Notes: generated by a model from the sequence alone, not told the origin. Shown: positions 48,003 to 56,004, numbered from the stretch's first letter. The stretch: 64,000 bases of DNA from Actinomadura harenae (GCF_003696215.1 NZ_RFFG01000015.1:62001-126000), one strand, 5' to 3'. Translations and numbers: made by a program.

Positions 48003-48032
48003 TACAAACCCGTCAGTAACTACTGATGTCAA
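48003..48032 (-). promoter_or_regulatory. Promoter of the propeller gene with palindrome in the spacer
   Basis: On the minus strand TTGACA (48032-48027), 18-nt spacer and TTTGTA (48008-48003). The palindrome TCAGT-AACT-ACTGA (48013-48026) lies wholly in the spacer, as in promoters controlled from between the boxes. The leader to the ATG is about 85 nt. Confidence 0.55.
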
Positions 48033-48117
48033 CAAGATCGTTTCCGCGTGGCCGGATGTGGCCACCATGACAACCGGCCGCCTGACCTGTCCGTCTTTGC
48101 GCGATCAAGGCCGAAAA

Positions 48118-48164
48118 CGGCCGAACGGCCCCGCATCCCAGGGGGACGCGGGGCCGTTCGGCCG
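48118..48164 (-). terminator. Terminator of the lipoprotein gene
   Basis: Perfect 17-bp stem (48118-48134 with 48148-48164) and a 13-nt loop, followed on the minus strand by TTTT. It starts 18 nt after the stop of the lipoprotein gene. The arm sequence recurs in the hairpin at 48846. Confidence 0.85.
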
Positions 48165-48181
48165 GAGTTCGCGGGGTGTTC

Positions 48182-48715
48182 TCAGCTCTTGCGGGTGAGG
48201 GTGTCGACCGTTCCGCTCGCCCAGGTCACCTTCAGCGACGATCCGGACACCTCGGCCTTGCCCTGCGCGCGCTCGGTGGAGTGGTCGGCGCACGTCAGCG
48301 TGATGGTGTTCTGGGGGTCGACGGTGCCGGTGCAGAAGTTCGGCGAGTTGAGCGCCGCCGCGCCGCGGTAGAAGAACATCTTGACCCTGCTGGACGCCCA
48401 CGTCCCGTCCAGGCTGGACGGCGCCGCGCGGCCGGGCTGCACGCCGTTGATCGTGACCGGGGCGCCCGGGACGCCGGAGGACGGCGCCGGCGTGGACCCC
48501 GCGGGCCCGCCGCCCGGCTCGCTGGAGGGCTCCTGGGAGGAAGGCGCCGAGGACGAGCCCCCTGGGGCCTGGCCCGGACCGGAGGAGGGAGCCTGCGCGG
48601 TGCCCGCGGCGCGGTCCGTCCCGGACCCGCCGTCGCCCCCACCGCTGTCGCCACCGCCTCCGCAGGCGGTGGCCAAGGCCAGGATCAGCGCCGTCGCGGC
48701 GATCGGTCGAAGCAA
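48182..48715 (-). CDS. Lipoprotein of unknown function
   Basis: 177 aa from the TTG at 48715 with GAGGAGG 6-7 nt upstream. Signal peptide with lipobox LATAC (Cys18) and a following GGGGDSGGGDGG. A long Ser/Pro/Gly linker runs to about residue 95, then a small C-terminal domain (LDGTWASSRVKMFFYRGAAAL, two Cys) that reads as beta-rich. The linker suggests display across the cell wall. No family recognised; own terminator, so monocistronic. Confidence 0.78.
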   Translation of the reverse strand: MLRPIAATALILALATACGGGGDSGGGDGGSGTDRAAGTAQAPSSGPGQAPGGSSSAPSSQEPSSEPGGGPAGSTPAPSSGVPGAPVTINGVQPGRAAPSSLDGTWASSRVKMFFYRGAAALNSPNFCTGTVDPQNTITLTCADHSTERAQGKAEVSGSSLKVTWASGTVDTLTRKS

Positions 48716-48845
48716 GGTCGGCCTCCTCGGGCAGGGGGTGAGACCGCCGTCCGTGCCGGGGATGGCGGGCCGTCAGACTAGCGCCGCCCGGCCCCGGGCG
48801 GACAGGGCCCGTCCGGCGGGAGGGCCGCTGACGTGGTGGAACGCG

Positions 48846-48883
48846 GAACGGCCCCGCGTCCGGGTGGGGACGCGGGGCCGTTC
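48846..48883 (-). terminator. Terminator of the DAACS symporter gene
   Basis: Perfect 16-bp stem (48846-48861 with 48868-48883) and a 6-nt loop, 44 nt after the symporter stop. Its 20-nt 3' segment GACGCGGGGCCGTTCGGCCG is identical to that of the hairpin at 48118. Confidence 0.8.
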
Positions 48884-48926
48884 GGCCGTGCGGGGCGGCC
48901 GGGTGGGGCCGCCCGGGACGCGGGCG

Positions 48927-50249
48927 TCAGGCGGGGACGGGGACCGCCTCGCGCGGGGCGGCCGGGACGTCCTTCGGGGCCGTGCCGAGGTCGCCCTTGG
49001 GGGCGTTGAAGAGGTCCTCGTCGAGGAGCTTCTCCGACCGGGACACGATCACCGGGATCGCGATCTGGCCGGTCACGTTCAGCAGCGTCCGGGCCATGTC
49101 GATGATCTTGTCGATGGCGATCAGGTAGCCGACCGCGGTGAGCGGCAGGCCGACCGTGGTCAGCGTCAGGGTGAGCGCCACCAGCGCGGGGCCGGGGGTG
49201 CCGCCGGTGCCGAGCTGGCCGATGACCGCGGCGAGCGCGATCAGCAGGTAGTCGGCGATGCCCAGGTGGATGTTCATGTACTGGGCGACGAAGACCGCCG
49301 CGACCGCCGGGTAGATCGCGCCGCAGCCGTCGAACTTGATGGTCGCGCCGAGCGGCTGGGCGAAGCTGGCGTACGCCGGCTGGACGCCGTTGCGCTCGAT
49401 CTGGACGCGCTGCGCGATCGGCAGCGTCGCCATCGAGGACGAGGACACGAACGCGAACTGGAGCGCCGGCCAGGAGTTGCGGAAGAACTTCAGCGGCGAG
49501 ACGCGGCCGAACACGCGCAGCAGGACGGGGTAGCCGACGACCAGCATGATCGCGACGGCCAGGTAGATCGCGCCGGTGAACTTCGCCAGCGGCTCCAGCG
49601 TGGACGGCCCGTAGGTGGCCACGACCGAGCCGATCAGGAAGAACGAGCCGACCGGGGTCAGCCGGACGACCCACCAGACGACATTCTGCATGACGCCGTA
49701 CAGGTCGTCCACCAGGGCGGTGATGCGCTCACCGCGCTCGCCGACCGCGACCAGCGCCGCGCCGAACAGCACCGCGAAGGTCACCACGCCGAGGACGTTG
49801 CCGTCCGCCATCGCCTTGACGATGTTGGACGGGAACAGGTTGTGCAGGACCTGCGTCCAGGTGACCGGGTCGGTCTCGGTCTTCTCGCTCGCGAGCTGGC
49901 CGAGCCCCTTGCCGGGGTTGATGAGGAAGGCGACGCCGAGGCCGACCGCGGTGGAGATCGCCGAGGTGATGACGAACCAGCCGAGGGTCTTGCCGGTCAG
50001 GCGGGCGACGTTGCCGACGTGGCGCAGCCGGCCGATGCTCACCACGATCGCGGCGAACACCAGCGGCACGACCACGATCTTCAGCAGCGACACGTAGACG
50101 TCGCCGAACGGGTCCAGCCAGTCGGTGGCGATCTTGCTGCCGTCGGCGGCGGTGTTGTTGATGACGGCGCCGACGGCGACGCCCAGCACGAGCGACAGCA
50201 CGATCTGCTGCCAGAACTGCCATTTCCAGACGCGAAGGTTCACAGACAC
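48927..50249 (-). CDS. DAACS-family amino acid/dicarboxylate:cation symporter, possible cystine transporter
   Basis: 440 aa, about eight membrane helices plus two re-entrant loops. Family marks: FVSSSSMATLPIA (Ser-rich hairpin), KFDGCGAIYPAVAAVFVAQY, and TGGTPGPALVAL. The family includes glutamate, C4-dicarboxylate and cystine (TcyP) carriers. Substrate is not fixed by these motifs, but the cysteine-rich leader peptide upstream argues for a cystine/cysteine-linked role. GTG at 50249 with GGAG 6 nt upstream. Cytoplasmic Pro/Ala-rich tail. Confidence 0.9.
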   Translation of the reverse strand: MSVNLRVWKWQFWQQIVLSLVLGVAVGAVINNTAADGSKIATDWLDPFGDVYVSLLKIVVVPLVFAAIVVSIGRLRHVGNVARLTGKTLGWFVITSAISTAVGLGVAFLINPGKGLGQLASEKTETDPVTWTQVLHNLFPSNIVKAMADGNVLGVVTFAVLFGAALVAVGERGERITALVDDLYGVMQNVVWWVVRLTPVGSFFLIGSVVATYGPSTLEPLAKFTGAIYLAVAIMLVVGYPVLLRVFGRVSPLKFFRNSWPALQFAFVSSSSMATLPIAQRVQIERNGVQPAYASFAQPLGATIKFDGCGAIYPAVAAVFVAQYMNIHLGIADYLLIALAAVIGQLGTGGTPGPALVALTLTLTTVGLPLTAVGYLIAIDKIIDMARTLLNVTGQIAIPVIVSRSEKLLDEDLFNAPKGDLGTAPKDVPAAPREAVPVPA

Positions 50250-50286
50250 TGCTCCAGGGACGGTTCACCGGCGGCCGGATACGCGG

Positions 50287-50319
50287 GCGCGCCCCGTCAG
50301 GGGACGGAATCAGGCGCGC
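50287..50319 (-). promoter_or_regulatory. Candidate attenuator hairpin before the symporter
   Basis: GCGCGCC/GGCGCGC outer stem (7 bp) and CCGTC/GACGG inner stem (5 bp) with a one-sided 5-nt bulge. It lies between the leader peptide stop and the symporter start (38 nt upstream of the latter). There is no T-tract, so it may act on translation start or through Rho. Otherwise the 357-nt gap 50250-50606 contains only the leader peptide and its AT-rich promoter. Confidence 0.45.
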
Positions 50320-50428
50320 GTTTGACCCGTGAGCGGGCGTGCGAGAGGAGGCACGATCCGTGGGCGCGCGCGTTCGGGGCGCGGTCCGCCGACGGCGGGT
50401 GAACGAGGGTAAGGACGAGAGAGGGGCG

Positions 50429-50515
50429 TCAGCCGTTACACAGCACGCTGGCGACGCGGCACAGGTCGACGTGCAACCTGGCGACGAGCCAAATCTTCTT
50501 CTCGGAGAACCTCAC
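50429..50515 (-). CDS. Cysteine-type leader peptide (putative attenuator) of the symporter gene
   Basis: A 28-codon frame, GTG 50515 to TGA 50429, ending RLHVDLCRVASVLCNG. RLHVDLCRVAS-LC is the hallmark of the actinobacterial putative leader peptide family that sits before sulfur-amino-acid genes. No ribosome site is visible, but an AT-rich TTAAAT ends 6 nt before the GTG, so the transcript is probably leaderless, as is normal for these peptides. Same strand as the symporter, 179 nt upstream. Confidence 0.8.
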   Translation of the reverse strand: MRFSEKKIWLVARLHVDLCRVASVLCNG

Positions 50516-50606
50516 GAGAAAATTTAACCCCAATGTCCGGTTTGCTTGTTCCCCTGGAGGGGGGTGACGCTGATCACACTTTGGGGGAATCCGTCCCGGA
50601 CGGGTC

Positions 50607-50831
50607 TCAGGACCGGTCGCGGCGCCGGGCCTTGAGGACGGCCCTCACGATGCCGAGCAGCCCCATCAGGACGAGCACGACCCCCGCGACGATCATCGGG
50701 TCCCCGACCGGATGGCCCTGGACGGTCCCCGCCACGAACAGTCCCGCGACGGCGAGGTAGAATACGCCGGCGACCGGGGCGGCGAGGTCCGTCCGCCGCT
50801 TCTCTTCCTTGGTCACGGTGGAGTTCGTCAT
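50607..50831 (-). CDS. Small two-helix membrane protein downstream of pspC
   Basis: 74 aa with two transmembrane helices (VAGVFYLAVAGLFVAGTV, MIVAGVVLVLMGLLGIVRAVL) and a basic end (KARRRDRS). The ATG overlaps the stop of the PspC protein gene by 4 nt (ATGA), so it is co-translated. Probable partner of the PspC protein; no known family. Confidence 0.8.
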   Translation of the reverse strand: MTNSTVTKEEKRRTDLAAPVAGVFYLAVAGLFVAGTVQGHPVGDPMIVAGVVLVLMGLLGIVRAVLKARRRDRS

Positions 50832-52183
50832 CGGTTCACCTGCACATCTCCCAGAGTTCCGCGGATCTTGAGGGTGATCACGGCCGGGTCCGAGCCGCCC
50901 GCGGTCGGTTCGAGGACCTCGGTCGTCCGGGCGTTCGGGCCGTTCACGGTGCGCTCCTCCACCCGGATGTCGCCGATCTTGACCTGCGCGTCCAGCTTCA
51001 CGCGGGCGTTGGCGGGCAGCTCGACCCGCAGCTGGCCCGTCCAGACCGCCGCCGAGACCTCCAGGCGCTGGCCCGGCTTCACGGGCAGCGCGGTGAGGTC
51101 GAGCGTGCCGTTCCCGATCGTCACCCGGTAGTCCCGCGCGACCTGGGCCGCGTCCGTCGGTCGCCACATGCTGTCCCCGTACTCTCCGCCGCGTGGAGCC
51201 GTCGCGGCCACAGACGTCGTCAACACGGCGAACGTGAGCAGGGACGCCACGGTCGCCAGTCCTCGCACCCGGAAGCGGGCGCCTGCCAGCAGGCCCGCCC
51301 CGACCACGGCGAGCGCCGTGGCGAGGACGAGGGTCCAGCCGTCCCAGTCGGTCCGGCCGGACAGTTCGAACCGCGCGGTGATCGCTCCCGCCGCGACCGC
51401 CGCGACGAGGGTGAACCAGGTCAGCGGCGACCTGCGCCGGTCCCGGGGGCGCGGCGCGGGCGGCTTCGCGGCGGCGCTCGGCTCGTATCCGCCGAGGTCG
51501 ACCGCGTCCGGTCCATGAGAAGAGGGAGCGCCGTAGGAAGGGGGAGCGCCGTAGGAGGGGGGAGTGTCGGCCGGGAACACCGGCCCCGCCGCGCTCGACG
51601 CCCCCGTGGAGCCCAGCGTGGAGAGGTCGACCATGCCGTCCGGCAGCGGCGAGCCCTTCGGCGGCGGAGAACGGAACTCCGTCTCGTCCGCTGCCGCCGT
51701 CGGCGTCGTCGGCGGATGGCCCGCCAGCCGCTCCGGCAGCGTCCGGGCGACGCCCACCAGGTTCACCCCGCGGGCGTGCGCCACCAGCAGGACCAGGCCG
51801 AACACCGTCAGCACCGCGACCGCGTCCGTCGAGACGCCCGACCCGATCATGCTGAGCGCGACGCTCGCCGCGAGCATCAGCCCGAGGACGGTCAGCACCC
51901 CGGACGCGTCGAAGCGGCGCCGGAACAGCCGCTCGGCGATCGAGGTGGCGCCGGGACGCTCCGGCATGAACAGCACCGCGAGGACGTAGAGCAGGATGCC
52001 CTGCCCGTGCGCGAGCGTCAGGACGCCGAACCCGACCCGGTACACGACCGGGTCGACGCCCGTCCGCGCGCCCAGGCCGGAGCACACCCCGGCGAGGAAC
52101 CGCCCGTCGGCGTCGCGCGCCAGCCGGGACATGCCGCCGGACGGCGGCGCCGGGTCGGCGCCCTGCTGCTGATCGGTGTCCAT
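50828..52183 (-). CDS. PspC-domain membrane protein with LiaF-like C-terminus
   Basis: 451 aa. The N-terminal PspC domain (RFLAGVCSGLGARTGVDPVVYRVGFGVLTL) is followed by several membrane helices, a Pro/Ser/Tyr linker with PSYGAP repeats, three more helices and a C-terminal beta-rich part (YRVTIGNGTLDLTAL, RVELPANARVKLDAQVKIGD) like the DUF2154/LiaF wall-stress domain. Such proteins sense envelope stress. Divergent from a PspC-type sensor kinase/LuxR pair across a perfect palindrome, so the three are one signalling unit. Confidence 0.9.
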   Translation of the reverse strand: MDTDQQQGADPAPPSGGMSRLARDADGRFLAGVCSGLGARTGVDPVVYRVGFGVLTLAHGQGILLYVLAVLFMPERPGATSIAERLFRRRFDASGVLTVLGLMLAASVALSMIGSGVSTDAVAVLTVFGLVLLVAHARGVNLVGVARTLPERLAGHPPTTPTAAADETEFRSPPPKGSPLPDGMVDLSTLGSTGASSAAGPVFPADTPPSYGAPPSYGAPSSHGPDAVDLGGYEPSAAAKPPAPRPRDRRRSPLTWFTLVAAVAAGAITARFELSGRTDWDGWTLVLATALAVVGAGLLAGARFRVRGLATVASLLTFAVLTTSVAATAPRGGEYGDSMWRPTDAAQVARDYRVTIGNGTLDLTALPVKPGQRLEVSAAVWTGQLRVELPANARVKLDAQVKIGDIRVEERTVNGPNARTTEVLEPTAGGSDPAVITLKIRGTLGDVQVNR

Positions 52184-52199
52184 GTCACCATCGTGGCGT

Positions 52200-52223
52200 C
52201 CCGATACCGCGCGCGGTATCGGG
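52200..52223. promoter_or_regulatory. 24-bp perfect palindrome between pspC and sensor kinase genes
   Basis: Left arm CCCGATACCGCG (52200-52211) and right arm CGCGGTATCGGG (52212-52223) match exactly with no spacer. It lies 17 nt from the pspC start codon and about 70 nt from the kinase start, a good place for the LuxR-type regulator to control both directions. Confidence 0.7.
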
Positions 52224-52291
52224 GACGCCCCTGAACCGACCCTGAGAACGGCCCTGGGGGATGTCCCGGATGGCGGAGAAGCCCAGGTCAT

Positions 52292-53509
52292 GTGACCATC
52301 GGTGACGTGGGAGAACGCGACGAGACTGGGAAGGCGCCACCGGAGGCCGGGCGGGCGCGGCTGGAACGCGCGCGCCGGGGCCGCCTGGTCGCCGGGGTGT
52401 GCCGCGGGCTGGCCGACCACCTCGGCATCGACGTGCTGGTCGTCCGGGGCGCGTTCGTGCTGCTCACCGTCGCCAGCGGCATCGGCGTGGCCGCCTACGG
52501 CGCGTTCTGGGTGCTGGTGGGGTCCACGCCGCCGCCGGACGCCGTCGCGGGCGAGAGCGCCGCCGACCCGCCGCGCCGGGACTGGCGGCAGCTGCTCGCC
52601 TACACCGCGGTCGCGGCCGGGCTGTCCATGCTGACCTGGGGCGCCGGGTTCGCCGAGGCCGCGCTGTGGCCGTTCGTCGCGGGCGCGATCGGCGCCGCGA
52701 TCCTCTGGCAGCAGGCCGACCGGGACCAGCGGGAGCGGTGGGTGCTCCCGCTGCGCCAGCGCTGGTGGCGGACGCTCCTCGGGCTCCTGCTCGTGGTCGG
52801 CGGAACCGGCGGGTTCGTCGTCCGGAACGTGGACGCGGCGCAGGCCCGGTCCGTGGTGATCGCGATGCTGGTGATCGCGACCGGCGTCGCCGTGATCGTC
52901 ACGCCCTGGGCCGTCCGGCTCTGGCAGGACCTCGAGGCCGAGCGGAACGAGCGCGTCCGCTCCCAGGAGCGCGCCGAGCTCGCCGCGCACATCCACGACT
53001 CGGTGCTGCACACCCTCACCCTGATCCAGCGGAACGCGCAGGACACCGCCGAGGTCCAGCGCCTCGCCCGGTCCCAGGAGCGCACCCTCCGCGCCTGGCT
53101 CTACCAGCCGAAACCCGAGGAGGGCGGCACCTTCGCCAGCGTCGTCAAGGACGTCACGGGCGAGGTCGAGGACGCGCACGGCGTCCAGATCGAGGTCGTC
53201 GTGGTCGGCGACTGCCCCCTGGACGACAGGGTCGGCGCGATCGTCCAGGCCGCCCGCGAGGCCATGGTCAACGCCGCCAAGTACTCCGGCACCAAGAGCG
53301 TGTCGGTGTTCGCCGAGGTCGAGGGCGACGAGGTGACCATCTTCGTCCGCGACCGGGGCAAGGGATTCGACCTGGAGGGCGTCCCGGCGGACAGGATGGG
53401 CGTGCGAGGGTCCATCATCGGACGTATGGAACGCAACGGCGGCACGGCGACGGTGCGCACGGCCCCGGGCGAGGGCACCGAGGTGCGTTTGGAGATCACG
53501 AGGCAATGA
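52292..53509 (+). CDS. PspC-domain sensor histidine kinase
   Basis: 405 aa. N-terminal PspC domain (GRLVAGVCRGLADHLGIDVL), about four membrane helices, then a HisKA_3 dimerisation helix with the phospho-acceptor His in AELAAHIHDSVLHTL and an HATPase_c domain (N box AREAMVNAAKYSGT, G1 RDRGKGFD, GEGTEVRLEI). The kinase senses envelope state and phosphorylates the LuxR regulator encoded next, whose ATG overlaps its stop by 4 nt. Start GTG. This gene set is conserved near guaA in many actinobacteria, from memory. Confidence 0.93.
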   Translation: MTIGDVGERDETGKAPPEAGRARLERARRGRLVAGVCRGLADHLGIDVLVVRGAFVLLTVASGIGVAAYGAFWVLVGSTPPPDAVAGESAADPPRRDWRQLLAYTAVAAGLSMLTWGAGFAEAALWPFVAGAIGAAILWQQADRDQRERWVLPLRQRWWRTLLGLLLVVGGTGGFVVRNVDAAQARSVVIAMLVIATGVAVIVTPWAVRLWQDLEAERNERVRSQERAELAAHIHDSVLHTLTLIQRNAQDTAEVQRLARSQERTLRAWLYQPKPEEGGTFASVVKDVTGEVEDAHGVQIEVVVVGDCPLDDRVGAIVQAAREAMVNAAKYSGTKSVSVFAEVEGDEVTIFVRDRGKGFDLEGVPADRMGVRGSIIGRMERNGGTATVRTAPGEGTEVRLEITRQ

Positions 53510-54150
53510 GCGAGTCCCCGCTGCGGAGGGTCGTCCTGGTGGACGACCACCAGATGTTCCGGACCGGCGTGAAGGCCGAGCTGGGCGGATCGGTCGAGAT
53601 CGTCGGCGAGGCCGGCGACGTGGACGAGGCGGTCGCGGTCATCCGCGCCACCACGCCCGACGTCGTCCTGCTGGACGTCCACCTGCCGGGCGGCGGCGGC
53701 ATCGAGGTGCTGCGCCGCCTGACCGGGTCCGTGCCGTCCCGGTTCCTGGCGCTGTCGGTGTCGGACGCCGCCGAGGACGTCATCGGCGTCGTCCGGGGCG
53801 GCGCGCGCGGCTACGTCACCAAGACCATCTCCGGGCCCGAGCTGACCGACGCGATCGACCGCGTCGCGGAGGGCGACGCGGTCTTCTCGCCGCGGCTGGC
53901 CGGGTTCGTCCTGGACGCGTTCGCCGCCAGCGACGTCCCGTCCGTGGACCCCGAGCTCGACCAGATCACCCAGCGGGAGCGGGACGTGCTGCGGCTGATC
54001 GCGCGCGGCTACGCCTACAAGGAGATCGCCAAGGAGCTGTTCATCTCGGTCAAGACGGTCGAGACGCACGTCAGCAGCGTGCTGCGCAAGCTCCAGCTGT
54101 CGAACCGGCACGAGCTGTCCCGCTGGGCCGCCGCGCGCCGGCTCGTCTGA
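53506..54150 (+). CDS. LuxR/NarL-family response regulator
   Basis: 214 aa. Receiver domain with the acidic pair VLVDDHQMF and phospho-acceptor Asp in DVVLLDVHLPGGG, plus the Lys of YVTKTIS; C-terminal LuxR HTH (QRERDVLRLIARGYAYKEIA, VKTVETHVSSVLRKLQ). Cognate of the upstream PspC-kinase. The perfect palindrome upstream of the kinase gene is the most likely target. Confidence 0.95.
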   Translation: MSESPLRRVVLVDDHQMFRTGVKAELGGSVEIVGEAGDVDEAVAVIRATTPDVVLLDVHLPGGGGIEVLRRLTGSVPSRFLALSVSDAAEDVIGVVRGGARGYVTKTISGPELTDAIDRVAEGDAVFSPRLAGFVLDAFAASDVPSVDPELDQITQRERDVLRLIARGYAYKEIAKELFISVKTVETHVSSVLRKLQLSNRHELSRWAAARRLV

Positions 54151-54163
54151 GGCGGGCCCGGGC

Positions 54164-54179
54164 GGGCCCACGTGGGCCC
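54164..54179. terminator. Bidirectional palindromic terminator
   Basis: GGGCCCA-CG-TGGGCCC, 7-bp arms, inside a longer GC-rich inverted region (54151-54187) between the convergent response regulator and monooxygenase genes. Confidence 0.6.
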
Positions 54180-54187
54180 AGGCGGGC

Positions 54188-55345
54188 CTAGTAGTCCTTG
54201 AGGACGTAGGCGTTGGTCATCGCGGCGAAGTCGTCGTCGATGCCGTTGGCGGTCTCGGCGATCAGGTCGGCGGCGTCGGCGTCCTCGTCCGGGAGGCCGC
54301 GGAGCGCGAACGCCTGGTTGGCCCTGACCCAGTCGCGCAGCTCGTCCTCGTAGGCGGCGAACGCCTTCCCGTGGTCGCCGGCCGCGGCCTTCAGCTCGCC
54401 CGCGAGGACGTACGCGCCGACCATGGCCATGCTCGTGCCCTGCCCGGACGCCGGGGACCCGCAGTACCCGGCGTCCCCGAGCAGCACGACCCGGCCGCGC
54501 GACCAGCGGTCCAGGTGGACCTGCGCGAGGGCGTCGAAGTGGAAGTCCGCGGCCTCCCACATGTGCTCCAGGAGCCGCGGGACCTCCCAGGCCGCGCCGG
54601 CCAGGCCGTCCGCGAGCATGCGCTTCTGCTCCTCGACGTCGCGCGGGAGCGGCCTGCCCTCGTTCCCGAACATCGCGTAGGCGCGCAGCTCGGTGTTGTC
54701 GCGGACGGTCATCACCATCGCGCCCGCCGTGCCGGACGCGTCGGAGAAGTGGCCGATCTGCCACCGGTCCAGGCCGAGGACGTTCGGCATCGTCCACACG
54801 GCCATCGCGGCGGCGCGGAGCGGGACGTAGCCGGCGTCCGCGCCGAAGACGAGGCGGCGGGTCGTGGAGTGGACGCCGTCCGCGCCCACGACCAGGTCGA
54901 ACGTGCGCGGGTCGGCCTTCTCGAAGGTCACGTGGATGCCGTCCGGGCCGTCCTCGAGGGTGGCGATGCTGTCCCCGAAGACGTACTCGATCCGGTCGCC
55001 GGCGGCCTTCACGATGATGTCCGACAGGTCGTCGCGGAGGACCTCCACGTCGGGGGAGTCGAGCGGGCCGCCGCTGAGCGTGTGCTCCTCGCTGCGGTGG
55101 AGCTCGTTGCCGTCGCCGTCGACGATCGACATGCCGCGCAGGTTCGTCGCGTGCGCCCGGATCTCGTCCAGCACGCCCATGCGCTCGGCCACGCGGAGCG
55201 CCGTGCCGCGCACGTCGATGGCCTGCCCGCCGGGGCGGAACCCGCTCGCCCGTTCGACCAGGGTCACCTCGAAGCCGTGGCGGTCCAGCCAGTAGGCCAG
55301 CGTCGGCCCGGCGATGCTCGCCCCCGAGATCAGCACCTTCGTCAT
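54188..55345 (-). CDS. FAD-dependent monooxygenase (PHBH/UbiH-like)
   Basis: 385 aa from the ATG at 55345 with GAGGGG about 8 nt upstream. FAD motifs: VLISGASIAGPTLAYWLDRHG (first Rossmann), DLVVGADGVHSTTRR (DG motif) and VVLLGDAGYCGSPASGQGTSMAM (GD motif). Single-component aromatic hydroxylase build, resembling the TetX/tetracycline-monooxygenase-like branch; a resistance or tailoring role cannot be decided. An inverted repeat with 9-bp arms begins at the start codon. Confidence 0.9.
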   Translation of the reverse strand: MTKVLISGASIAGPTLAYWLDRHGFEVTLVERASGFRPGGQAIDVRGTALRVAERMGVLDEIRAHATNLRGMSIVDGDGNELHRSEEHTLSGGPLDSPDVEVLRDDLSDIIVKAAGDRIEYVFGDSIATLEDGPDGIHVTFEKADPRTFDLVVGADGVHSTTRRLVFGADAGYVPLRAAAMAVWTMPNVLGLDRWQIGHFSDASGTAGAMVMTVRDNTELRAYAMFGNEGRPLPRDVEEQKRMLADGLAGAAWEVPRLLEHMWEAADFHFDALAQVHLDRWSRGRVVLLGDAGYCGSPASGQGTSMAMVGAYVLAGELKAAAGDHGKAFAAYEDELRDWVRANQAFALRGLPDEDADAADLIAETANGIDDDFAAMTNAYVLKDY

Positions 55346-55380
55346 GGTCACGTCCCCTCTCGCTCTTCGGTACGTGACCA
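55345..55380. promoter_or_regulatory. Long-armed inverted repeat at the monooxygenase start
   Basis: TGGTCACGT (55345-55353) and ACGTGACCA (55372-55380), perfect 9-bp arms separated by 18 nt, covering the ribosome site and first base of the gene. Candidate operator for an unlinked regulator. Confidence 0.5.
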
Positions 55381-55460
55381 GCTTGCGCGGCGGCGCTGAC
55401 GCGGTGGTGAGAACGCGCTGAGCCCCGCTGACACGGCGCTGACAGCCGGAGGCGGGAGCG

Positions 55461-55910
55461 TCAGAGGTGGCCGGGGCAGCCCGGTTCGCAGTGCTCGCAG
55501 TGCCGGGCGACGCGGCGGGCGAAGTCGTCGAGCATCCGGTGCAGCAGCGCGGCGGTGAGGGCGCCCGTCCCGGGGATCAGCGGGACGATCTCGGCGCTCC
55601 ACCGGATCACGGTGTTGTCGCCGCTCGGCACCAGCCGGACGTCCGCGCGGTAGTGCCGGATCGGCAGGCCCGCCTCGGCGACGTAGGCGTAGTGGCCGGG
55701 CCGCTCGAACACGACGATCCGCTCCTTCGCCGGGCCGATCCGGCGGACCGCGCCGACGCCGTCCGCCTCCTTCTCCCCGGGCCGGACGCGGCGGGACGCG
55801 AACGGGAACCAGCCCCAGGCGTTCCACGCCTCCGCGACGGCCACGTGCTGGAAGAGCAGTTCGGGCGGCGCGGCCGAGGTGGCGGTGGCGGCGAAACGGC
55901 GGACGGACAT
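55461..55910 (-). CDS. SRPBCC-family polyketide-cyclase-like protein
   Basis: 149 aa START-fold protein (PPELLFQHVAVAEAWNAWGWFP, IRWSAEIVPLIPGTGALTAALLHRMLDDFARRVARHCE). Resembles the Polyketide_cyc2/MxaD-like group. C-terminal CEHCEPGCPGHL is Cys/His-rich and unusual for the family. Lies about 115 nt downstream of nothing coupled; role unknown. Confidence 0.82.
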   Translation of the reverse strand: MSVRRFAATATSAAPPELLFQHVAVAEAWNAWGWFPFASRRVRPGEKEADGVGAVRRIGPAKERIVVFERPGHYAYVAEAGLPIRHYRADVRLVPSGDNTVIRWSAEIVPLIPGTGALTAALLHRMLDDFARRVARHCEHCEPGCPGHL

Positions 55911-56004
55911 GGGGCGGCTCCCGGGACGGCGTCCACCAAACGGTAGTCACGCCGTCCCGGCGGCGACAACAGCGCGTGAGAAGCCCCTGCCCGGAGGGGG
56001 TCGG

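Noticed and set aside
50339..50527. Plus-strand frame of 62 codons in the symporter upstream gap
   Set aside because: It is the antisense of the leader peptide region; the minus-strand leader explains the sequence better.
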